64,000 nt of DNA, taken from assembly GCA_035528395.1 (NCBI GenBank), contig DATKYR010000119.1, forward strand, positions 1 through 64,000, read 5' to 3'. Positions within the stretch are counted from its first letter, which is position 1, and every line of letters starts with the position of its first letter. A program made the translations under genes and the position numbers. Positions 36,567 to 43,922 of this stretch are shown here, piece after piece. The stretch comes from NIOZ-UU13 sp035528395. Lineage in GTDB: Bacteria > Planctomycetota > Phycisphaerae > Sedimentisphaerales > Anaerobacaceae. The notes below the pieces were generated by a model. The model saw only the letters and a list, made by a program, of their open reading frames with translations, searched no databases and had not been told where the DNA came from.

Positions 36567-37673
36567 CTATAGGCTGCGGAGAATTTCTATTCCCTCTTGT
36601 ATCTTGGCGTCACTGGTCGCGTAACTTATCCTGAAGTGTGTATCTTTCTCACTGAACACATTACCCGGTATAATGAGCACATTATTTTTAATCGCCTTTT
36701 CTACGAATTTACTTCCTGACCCACCCGGCGCTTTAACGAACGCATAAAACGCTCCGCCCGGCTTAACCAGCTCAAACTTGTCCTTCAACCCATCATAGAG
36801 AAGGTCCCTTTTCCTTCTGTATGCATCAACGAAATCACTTGTCTCGTAATCCAGCGCTGCGACAGCCGCCTTCTGGAAAGGCGTAGGCGCACAGACAAAC
36901 GTATATTGCTGTATCTTGGTCATCTCTTCGACTACGTTTTTAAGAGACTCACCGGCCGCAATATAACCCAGCCGCCAGCCGGTCATCGCATAAGACTTAC
37001 TGAAGCCCCGAAGCAAAAGGGTCTTCTCGAAGTAATGAGCTATACTTGGGCACTCGCCGTCGTAGCAGAATCTCTCATATATTTCATCGGTCATAACGAG
37101 TATATCTTTTTCCGCTGCAATCTCAGCTAATGCCTTTATCTGCTCTTCTGAATATACCACGCCGGTCGGATTACAGGGCGAATTGAGTATAATCATCTTG
37201 GTTTTGTTGGTTATCGCATCGGCTATTTTTTCAATCGGCAGCTCGAAATTCGGATAACTATCCACAAAGACACATCTCCCCCCCAACATATTGATTACGT
37301 GCTTATAAATTACGAAATATGGGTCGGGTATAATCACTTCGTCGTTTGGATTGATAAGCGCCAAAAATGCCAGCAGCAGCCCCCCACTGACACCACTGGC
37401 TACAAGAACCGCCGGCTCCGACCAGCCGAACTCGTTCCTTACCTCATCGGCGATTCTTTTTTTCAGAATGGCGTCACCTGCCGTTTGGGAATATTTGTTG
37501 ATTCCATCTCGGATTGCCTTTATCGCTTCTTCTTTTAACGGTTCCGGCACATCGAAATCCGGCTGACCTATCGAAAAATTAACCGGGTCCTTCAGTGACG
37601 CCGCCAGCGCAAAGACTTTCCGTATCCCACTGGCGTCAATCAGTTTTGCCCTATTTGCAATAATATCTTTCAT
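36567..37673 (-). CDS. PLP-dependent aminotransferase, class I/II
   Basis: A 368-residue fold-type I aminotransferase. The Schiff-base lysine is in GFSKSYAMTGWRLGY. Other family motifs are NFSIGQPDFDVPEPL, KYSQTAGDAIL, NSPCNPTGVVY and TDEIYERFCYDGE. The C-terminal arginine that binds the substrate carboxylate is in THFRISYATSD. This pattern fits the aspartate/aromatic aminotransferase subgroup; the substrate is not clear. I start at the ATG 37673 (MKDIIANRAK). The upstream TTG at 37700 would add nine atypical residues. Confidence 0.9.
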   Translation of the reverse strand: MKDIIANRAKLIDASGIRKVFALAASLKDPVNFSIGQPDFDVPEPLKEEAIKAIRDGINKYSQTAGDAILKKRIADEVRNEFGWSEPAVLVASGVSGGLLLAFLALINPNDEVIIPDPYFVIYKHVINMLGGRCVFVDSYPNFELPIEKIADAITNKTKMIILNSPCNPTGVVYSEEQIKALAEIAAEKDILVMTDEIYERFCYDGECPSIAHYFEKTLLLRGFSKSYAMTGWRLGYIAAGESLKNVVEEMTKIQQYTFVCAPTPFQKAAVAALDYETSDFVDAYRRKRDLLYDGLKDKFELVKPGGAFYAFVKAPGGSGSKFVEKAIKNNVLIIPGNVFSEKDTHFRISYATSDAKIQEGIEILRSL

Positions 37674-37756
37674 TTGACAAGCGTAGCTAAAATCCCTCAA
37701 CCAATCACTAATTAATTATTCTCTAATTCTCTAATCACTAATTCACTAATCTCTAA

Positions 37757-38740
37757 TCACTTACCTATAAACTTATGGGTCTTCGGCTCAATACCTAATA
37801 TTTTTGCCACAGTCAGTCCCCACATCTTCTCGCGGGCGGCCTGGGGGACATTATTGGCATCCAGCATTTTTTGAAATCTCTCGATGTTTGTTATCAGCCC
37901 GCTTGGCCGTTCATCAGTGCCAAAAACGATATGCTCCCAGGCACCCGGTCCACCTTGAAGCGTATGTGGGTTTCTCTCTGCCTCGTCGCCGGCCCACCAT
38001 AGTATCTCACTCATTCTCGCTAATTTGCCAAGCTTGATGAATTTCAGAAGTGTCGAACCGGTGACATCAAAATACAGCTTTGGATTCCACCGGGCCGCCT
38101 CCGCAGCTTCCTCATACCAGGGATTACCGAGGTGTGCACCCTGAACGGACAATCTCGGAAACTGCCGACAAATTGTGTCAAGATAAATCGGTCGCATCCT
38201 TGCCGATGAGCCCCACTGCGGTTCATCTTTAATCTGGTGAGACGAAATTCCGGTGTGAAACAGTGTGTGGAAACCGTATTCTTCACACAGCCGATATATC
38301 TGAAAATAGTCCGGGTCGTCGTAGTTTTTCTGCGGACTGTGAAATTTCATCCCGACAAAACCATTCTTCTTGAAAGTCTCCACTTCACGAATCGCATTTG
38401 GGTCGTCCAGATTAATGCGTCCACAGTTAATAAACACATCCGGATAGCCGGCGGCAGCATCTTTCATAAGCTTCATATCCTTCATCCAGGTCAGCACAAA
38501 GGCCATAGCATTACGCGGGCGATATGTCTTAAGCATTTGCTCGACCCAGGCCTCTGTGCCGCCGCAGTGAATATGTGAATCAAGAATGAACTTCGGAGCT
38601 TTTGCAGGATTACTGGTCGATAAGGCCGCTTTTGATTTAGGGGTTTTGCTTACCACGGTTAATGCCGAAGCCCCCACCGCTATCTTCGCACTATTGCCAA
38701 GAAATTCTCTTCTTCCTATTTTCTCCCGCAACCTGTCCAT
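37757..38740 (-). CDS. Amidohydrolase-family protein with Tat-like signal
   Basis: A 327-residue protein of the amidohydrolase-2 (PF04909-like) group. The N terminus carries GRREFLG followed by a hydrophobic AKIAVGASALTVV stretch, a Tat-like twin-arginine signal, so it is probably exported folded. The metal-binding HxH is in DSHIHCGG. Further ligand positions may be in FHTGISSHQ, VQGAHLGNPW and IVFGTDERPSG. Members hydrolyse or decarboxylate varied substrates, and this one cannot be assigned. The 83-base gap to the next gene is made of ctaatcacta-type repeats. Confidence 0.8.
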   Translation of the reverse strand: MDRLREKIGRREFLGNSAKIAVGASALTVVSKTPKSKAALSTSNPAKAPKFILDSHIHCGGTEAWVEQMLKTYRPRNAMAFVLTWMKDMKLMKDAAAGYPDVFINCGRINLDDPNAIREVETFKKNGFVGMKFHSPQKNYDDPDYFQIYRLCEEYGFHTLFHTGISSHQIKDEPQWGSSARMRPIYLDTICRQFPRLSVQGAHLGNPWYEEAAEAARWNPKLYFDVTGSTLLKFIKLGKLARMSEILWWAGDEAERNPHTLQGGPGAWEHIVFGTDERPSGLITNIERFQKMLDANNVPQAAREKMWGLTVAKILGIEPKTHKFIGK

Positions 38741-39052
38741 TTTAAACTCCTATCACTAACCAATCACTGGTCTCTAATTCACTAATCAACTAATTATACC
38801 ACTGGCATCAATCCTACTTGTTCTATCTGCGAAGTTCCTTTCCATTTGTCGGTATCATAACCAAATCCCCTGAATAATCAATCGAAAACTAATGTGTCAT
38901 TTCGAGTGCTGCCTGCCCTGAGTGAAGCCGAATGGGCGGGAATCCAGTTCCTGTAGTTCACACTTCGTAGTTCCTTGTTCGATATTGGGTATTCTTCGCC
39001 GCCATTGCGAGCGTAGTTTGTTGGGTACGCTGTGCATACCATCTCCTGATTT
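38741..39052. other. Gene-free gap with repeat fragments
   Basis: Short direct words (CACTAATC, CTCTAATTCACTAATC) at 38755-38795 and a CATTTCGAGTGCTGCCTG...GGGCGGGAATCCAG fragment near 38893-38945 resemble parts of the dispersed palindromic repeats elsewhere in the window. No gene or RNA was recognised. Confidence 0.4.
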
Positions 39053-39568
39053 TCAGGCAATGTATGAAGCCACAGTTTTCCATTTAATTTTGCCGTCTTT
39101 TGTTACTTCATATTCAAGCAATAGATACCCTCCGTTGTGACCATCTTCAAAGTACGCAAGTACCCACTTTTTTGTTAATATCCAGATTCGGCTCTCAGAA
39201 TAGAAATTCATTGTCCCACCAACACTTCCCTTGTATGGAATAAGCTCTCTGTGCTGTCTCAAATCAGAAATAATATCCTTTACCGGGTCTTTTAGCCCTT
39301 TTCTCTTCATCTGTTCAATGTCCCAGCTATGGAGTTCGACAAGATTTGCCGGCTTGTTTTCGCCGAGGTTAGCCGTATCTTTCAGCTCTGTTTTTCTCTC
39401 GGTGGATTCCTTATTGGCCTGCTCAAGCTTTTCGACGAGTTCTTTATTGTTTACTTCTAACCGCTCAATTTCGTGTTTGTTTTTGAAATTACTAATGAGC
39501 AGGACCACTAAAGCCACACTCACAAGAACAAATCCGAATTGAAAAATTTGCCGAGAAGCGGGTTTCAT
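39053..39568 (-). CDS. Small membrane-anchored coiled-coil protein of unknown function
   Basis: A 171-residue protein with an N-terminal helix (IFQFGFVLVSVALVVLLISNF), a coiled coil (IERLEVNNKELVEKLEQANKES, quoted in part) and a compact C-terminal domain containing DGHNGGYLLLEYEVTKDGKIKWKTV. GAGGTAATAAA before the ATG supports the start. The soluble domain probably faces the periplasm. I recognise no family. It lies downstream of the serine hydrolase gene with a 98-base gap. Confidence 0.6.
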   Translation of the reverse strand: MKPASRQIFQFGFVLVSVALVVLLISNFKNKHEIERLEVNNKELVEKLEQANKESTERKTELKDTANLGENKPANLVELHSWDIEQMKRKGLKDPVKDIISDLRQHRELIPYKGSVGGTMNFYSESRIWILTKKWVLAYFEDGHNGGYLLLEYEVTKDGKIKWKTVASYIA

Positions 39569-39666
39569 TTTATTACCTCTTAAATTGCAATCCCCTTCTC
39601 CGCTTGACTATAATATCGACATACTCTAAAATTAATCTGTAAAAATTATGTCCAACATATCGTAAC

Positions 39667-41766
39667 TCACTTATGGCTAACTGTATTTCTTCCCAAAAGC
39701 TGTATCTTGCGTACTGAAAAACAATCGTCCCCTGAAAAAAGCAGATAGCAGGTTTTGCCATCTTCACTCATCCACTTGGTTGGCAAGCAGCTTGTCTCCC
39801 CCGGCCCAACATCCCAATTTTCCGTATAGAAAACAGTTGTCCACGGCCCCCACGGCACAGACGCGTCAAAAATCCCTATCCCCCCTTTGAATCGCATATC
39901 ATCCTCACCATAGGTAGTCTGACACCACAGATACCTTTTCAACCCCGCGTTGTAACTGATACCCGAACGATAACATCTGCCGGGATTAATAAACACAGCC
40001 CCCCTACCGTGAATATTTTTTGTCCATATTGGCTTACCTGAATCATCAAGCTCTTTGAAGAATTCATAAGCGTCACGATTTCGTATTTGTTCTTTGTGCA
40101 CACGTGCCATCACCATCCTATCCGCCGGCTCGTATGCACTATCACTATCATGCGAGTAAATATAAACGAAATTATCTCTCGCACTGGCGTAATTCCTGCC
40201 AAAGTTCAAAAATGTTGGAGCACCAAAACTCGTTGTAAATTTCCAGTCGCACCATTCCCAGTTCTTGCCGTGATCTCTGGACCAGGCTATCTGCGAATTT
40301 GCGGTGTTTCTGACTAACATATAAAGCACGCCATCGACACACAGCATCCCGCTTACTTTTGCGCCTTTAGCCCCCTGCCCTATTCTTTCGCCGCTGTCTG
40401 TACGAATGTTGACACCCCGAAAATCAGGCGGTGACCCGACAATCTTTGCAATTCCGAGACTCAGCTTCTTTTTGGTTTTCGGCTCAAATCCCCAGCCGTC
40501 ACCATAGGCTGTGTATAAATTATCATCATCCGCCCATGTAATCGGCCAGTTATCACTGCCTTTAGCTTTGCGAATGATTGAAGAAGCCGGCGCAAAATTA
40601 ACTTTAGTAATCAAACCGCTTCGGGGATACGGCGTGTCGATTATCGCCTCCATTACCGGGTTGAACAGATATTTCTCCAGTCCACCCCAGAATCCTTCTT
40701 CCTTTGCAGAGTCAAACAGGTTTGAACCGTTTCGAACAATAATAAGTTTGAGACTTGGCACTACCAATAGCACCTGGTTGCCGGCCCCCGCCCCCGCAAA
40801 GGCATCACGGGGTACTTTGTCCCATACGCCGTCAAAATTCGTCCACCACCCCAGTCCGGAACCGGGATTAGGATTACCCGCTGGCCGGTCAGGTAAAGGC
40901 GTGCCCGCATACTTCACTACCTCTTCGACAAACCTCGAATCGATAAGCTGTTCGCCCTGCCAGTTACCTTTTCGCAGCATCAGCCGGCCCACCCGCGCTA
41001 CTGCGCGAGCGGTGTAGCTACCCCCGCCCCAGTTGGCAACCAGGTTCAAGCCGTTGACTTTATAGGTTTGACCGTATCCGATAGACCATTCGTCGTCCTT
41101 CACACCAATAGGCCGCATAACGCGCTCCCGCAGCAGCGTCCGAACATCGGTATGCTCTGTACCCTGCAGGCTGGCTGTGACGGCATAGGAGAGCATTGCC
41201 ATGCCCGGATTGCTGTAGGCATACTTTGTTCCCGGCGGAAAAATTATCGGGGCTTTATCGCGGGAGAGAGTGAAGGGGTCGGGGTCTTTCTTCCAGAATC
41301 CACCCTTCCAGCCAGGCAGCTCAAAATGAGGAATCTCGCCCTGCTCGGCATCTTCAACGCCTGAGGAATGTGTCGCTAAATGACGAATAGTAATTTTTGA
41401 TCTCTGCGGGTCTGCCTTCCATTCTGGAATATAGTTACAAGCCGGATCATCTACACTGAGCCGCCCATCGTTTAGAGCAAGCATCAGAGAAACGCCACCC
41501 ACTAATGCTTTAGCAAGTGAAGCTGTGTAATGGCGCCGCTTCGAATCCCACCCGGAAGCATACCATTCGTACACGATTTTGTCATTCCTGATAACCAGGA
41601 GTGTCTTTGTGCCTTTGGCAGCAAGAGTATCCTTTGCCGCATCAAGCTTCTCGGACGACATACCCTCACTTTCCGCTGATACTGTTTCCCATTCAAAGTT
41701 TGCCTGCCCTGCAAATACGAATTGGGAAAAGCAAATGATGGCCAACATACTTGAAATGATTCTCAT
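39667..41766 (-). CDS. Exported serine hydrolase (beta-lactamase fold) fused to a DUF4185-like propeller
   Basis: A 699-residue exported protein. The ATG at 41766 opens a signal peptide (MRIISSMLAIICFSQFVFAG), with AAGAGAT upstream; a GTG at 41796 would add ten residues in front. Residues about 25-350 are a beta-lactamase/esterase fold with the catalytic S83-L-A-K86 (TASLAKALVGG) and the YSN motif (KYAYSNPGMAML). Residues about 365-690 form a propeller-like region with WPITWADDDNLYTAYGDGWG, GVLYMLVRNT and YISY-type blades, most like DUF4185. Such fusions occur in exported planctomycete proteins; the substrate is probably a glycan ester or a peptide, but this is open. Confidence 0.75.
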   Translation of the reverse strand: MRIISSMLAIICFSQFVFAGQANFEWETVSAESEGMSSEKLDAAKDTLAAKGTKTLLVIRNDKIVYEWYASGWDSKRRHYTASLAKALVGGVSLMLALNDGRLSVDDPACNYIPEWKADPQRSKITIRHLATHSSGVEDAEQGEIPHFELPGWKGGFWKKDPDPFTLSRDKAPIIFPPGTKYAYSNPGMAMLSYAVTASLQGTEHTDVRTLLRERVMRPIGVKDDEWSIGYGQTYKVNGLNLVANWGGGSYTARAVARVGRLMLRKGNWQGEQLIDSRFVEEVVKYAGTPLPDRPAGNPNPGSGLGWWTNFDGVWDKVPRDAFAGAGAGNQVLLVVPSLKLIIVRNGSNLFDSAKEEGFWGGLEKYLFNPVMEAIIDTPYPRSGLITKVNFAPASSIIRKAKGSDNWPITWADDDNLYTAYGDGWGFEPKTKKKLSLGIAKIVGSPPDFRGVNIRTDSGERIGQGAKGAKVSGMLCVDGVLYMLVRNTANSQIAWSRDHGKNWEWCDWKFTTSFGAPTFLNFGRNYASARDNFVYIYSHDSDSAYEPADRMVMARVHKEQIRNRDAYEFFKELDDSGKPIWTKNIHGRGAVFINPGRCYRSGISYNAGLKRYLWCQTTYGEDDMRFKGGIGIFDASVPWGPWTTVFYTENWDVGPGETSCLPTKWMSEDGKTCYLLFSGDDCFSVRKIQLLGRNTVSHK

Positions 41767-41932
41767 TGTACTATCTCTTCTTTTGGATGTTAGCACATTA
41801 AGCTCACCAGTTCGGCCCCCCGTTGCTATACGACACTATAAGCAGATCATAAACAATCATCAGTGAATAGACAATAGTCAATAATAAATTAATACCCCCC
41901 TGCCCTGCCGGTCTGCTCTGGTGGGATATGAA

Positions 41933-42003
41933 ATGCGAAAGACAAGATATTAAATACGATATACAACGTATGACATACGATATACGAGATACGCAATACG
42001 ATA
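41933..42003. repeat. tacgatata-type short tandem repeat
   Basis: A run of variants of ATACGATATAC (AAATACGATATACAACG, CATACGATATACGAGATACG) lies just downstream of the small basic protein gene. The same word family occurs at about 21321-21352 upstream of the 88-residue protein. Possibly a spacer repeat; no protein frame fits it. Confidence 0.5.
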
Positions 42004-42255
42004 TTAACTTTCTTTTCCTTCGGTTTTTGGTGTTTCGGCTTCGACTGATACTTCTTCAGTTACAGCTTCTTTAGCGGGAGCTTCTTTTCGGCCGGCGTGG
42101 CTCTTGCGATGAGCAACCTTCGGCAGACCCAGTAAAGATTCACCCTCAGACCATCGCTCTTCTTCTTTTAGCTTTTCGATACGTTCAGCACGCGTCAGAA
42201 CGTTTCGGTGTCGGCTCAAGGCGCCTTTGATTTTTAAAGAACGATCAATAGACAT
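42004..42255 (-). CDS. Small basic protein, TIGR04137-like
   Basis: An 83-residue protein whose first 50 residues match the small basic protein family described in Chlamydiae, Verrucomicrobia and Planctomycetota: SIDRSLKIKGALSRHRNVLT, then ERIEKLKEEERW and SLLGLPKVAHRK. The tail is longer and acidic (EAVTEEVSVEAETPKTEGK). Members are usually considered ribosome- or RNA-associated, with no firm function. GGAGAAATTTTGA lies upstream of the ATG. It is 24 bases downstream of the SPOR-like membrane protein gene. Confidence 0.8.
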   Translation of the reverse strand: MSIDRSLKIKGALSRHRNVLTRAERIEKLKEEERWSEGESLLGLPKVAHRKSHAGRKEAPAKEAVTEEVSVEAETPKTEGKES

Positions 42256-42279
42256 TCAAAATTTCTCCTAAAAAAACTT

Positions 42280-43029
42280 TCACTTTACTTTCTTGCCGTA
42301 GGCGTCGCTGAAAAAATTCGGCGCAAAGGTTTCAAAAGATGGAGGAGCTTTACCTTTATATTCAGCTCCGACCTTGATAATTTCTTGCAATGCTTTGTAT
42401 CCATCGGTCCCAGGCGTTCCCGGGTTATCGTATCTATTCTTTGTTTGCAAAAAGTAACGGCCGTTTTCCATCACAATTTCAGTAGCAATGCCGTACTCGG
42501 CGAAATGTGCCTTCACTGGTACTAAGTCCGCTCGCGCTTCATACTGCACCAGGACAATCACATTGCTACCTGTCAATGTCGGCTGAACAGGTGTAACATC
42601 TTCAATACCCCGTAATGTACTATCTTCAACGGGCGCAGGCGGTTCCCTTATATCGGCCGTCTCCCGCTCTATCGGAGTTCTCCGATTAATCTGCGGCCTT
42701 TCTACGGCTGTGCTGATTGCTCTCTGGTCGGTTAGATTATATTCCTGACCGAGCCGAAAGGCTGCCAGAACCAGCAGAATAAGGCCCAGAACCAACGCAA
42801 CGGCGAGCTGATACGGCATTGAGAACTCGATTCTGCCAAAATTGAATTGGACAATTCTCGGCTTTCTCATCAATCGTGCTGTTGCTTTGGATTTTTCTAT
42901 ATTAACGGCGGACTTACCTTCGACAGAGCTTTTTGGTTTCATTTGCTCTAAGGTCCTGCCGTAGCCGGGCTTTTCACGGGCCTTACTCATCACCTCGTAA
43001 AGAGCCTTTTTTCTTCGATTACGTACCAT
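42280..43029 (-). CDS. Membrane protein with a SPOR-like C-terminal domain
   Basis: A 249-residue protein. A basic N-terminal cytoplasmic segment (VRNRRKKALYEVMSKAREK) leads to one central helix (MPYQLAVALVLGLILLVLAAF). After a proline-rich linker, residues about 155-230 form a SPOR-like beta-alpha unit (VIVLVQYEARADLVPVKAHF, MENGRYFLQTKN). SPOR domains bind denuded peptidoglycan at division sites, so an envelope role is possible. The assignment is based on pattern, not on a profile hit. The ATG at 43029 lies at the edge of an 893-base gap and has no strong ribosome site. Confidence 0.6.
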   Translation of the reverse strand: MVRNRRKKALYEVMSKAREKPGYGRTLEQMKPKSSVEGKSAVNIEKSKATARLMRKPRIVQFNFGRIEFSMPYQLAVALVLGLILLVLAAFRLGQEYNLTDQRAISTAVERPQINRRTPIERETADIREPPAPVEDSTLRGIEDVTPVQPTLTGSNVIVLVQYEARADLVPVKAHFAEYGIATEIVMENGRYFLQTKNRYDNPGTPGTDGYKALQEIIKVGAEYKGKAPPSFETFAPNFFSDAYGKKVK

Positions 43030-43361
43030 AGCCGAATCTGCTTAATTAAACAAAACATTCGTTAAACAACCATTATATCGGCATAAATTCAAACAACAAG
43101 CCAATATCAGCCAAGAAATTGTCTAATTTTTATAATATTTCAATCTGGATTTCAGAGATGAACCACCAACATTTATAAGTGAGAAGTCAAACAAATACGC
43201 TGGTAAATCGGCATAGAGAAAGGACATTTGCTTTTTATACTTGTTGTGAGAATATTTATAAAGCTCTTTTATGCAGATGCTTACAGTGATTTGCAGGCAT
43301 TTTAGAATGAGTGTTTTTTTGTGCTTTTTGGCATAATTTGCTTCAAAAGCATTGATTTCCC

Positions 43362-43391
43362 TTGACGAGAAGATTGCTAATATGGTATAAA
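43362..43391 (+). promoter_or_regulatory. Candidate promoter of the 910-residue secreted protein
   Basis: TTGACG (43362-43367) and TATAAA (43386-43391), 18 bases apart, followed by TAAAATTG. Sequence and spacing match the promoter of the paralog at 2852-2881, including GGTATAAATAA around the -10 box. Confidence 0.6.
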
Positions 43392-43522
43392 TAAAATTGA
43401 TTGGAGTGTGGTTTTTGTCTCCCCGGAGGCTAAACTTGTACCCGCGTAGGCGGGTATCTATAATTTTTTTTGAATTAGCTTAGTAGGAAAGCTAATGTAA
43501 GAGGTGGAATTTTAGCTAATTC

Positions 43523-43633
43523 CTGTTGCGTGAACAGTATTTGTCATTCCCGCGGAAGCGGGAATCCAGCTTTTTCGATCTGGACCCCTGCTTTCGAAGG
43601 GGTGACATAGTCGGTTTTTGCTTTCCGCAACAG
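43523..43633. repeat. Palindromic MITE-like element, CTGTTGCGG family, copy 2
   Basis: Ends CTGTTGCG and CTTTCCGCAACAG, with the same interior blocks as copy 1 at 17985-18117 (CATTCCCGCGGAAGCGGGAAT and CTGGACCCCTGCTTTC). It lies inside the predicted leader of the secreted paralog. Confidence 0.7.
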
Positions 43634-43922
43634 ATACTAATTAAACTTCATACTGAAGAACTTTACATTTTGTTAGCACCTAAGATTGGTTTTTTAAAGG
43701 AAGGAGGTATTAGCAAATCGTAAAAAATAATTCTGTGCAGAAGATGTAGTGAGTGTGAAAATTATTATTGGCCGTTTTGTTTGTAATTGCCGGCACCTCC
43801 GTGCTTTCCTGCGAGAACAAGAACAGGGATTTCATAGGCACAGGTGTTTCTTACAAACGACGGGTGTTTTGGCGTGTGGCCAGAGCATAATTATTTAACT
43901 TTTTTTTACAAGGAGTACTATT

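Larger units (their letters stand above)
43030..43922. other. Long gap: promoter, palindromic element and leader of the 910-residue protein
   Basis: This 893-base gap contains a candidate promoter (43362-43391), a short hairpin ACCCGCGTAGGCGGGT (43440-43455), the CTGTTGCG-type element (43523-43633) and a GAAGGAGG at 43700 that is not followed by a credible gene. The rest is AT-rich. If the promoter is right, the mRNA leader is about 530 bases long. Confidence 0.5.

Noticed and set aside
43526..43723. 65-residue plus-strand frame starting MREQYLSFPRKRESS
   Set aside because: It is a translation of the CTGTTGCG-type element; the same element elsewhere is non-coding.
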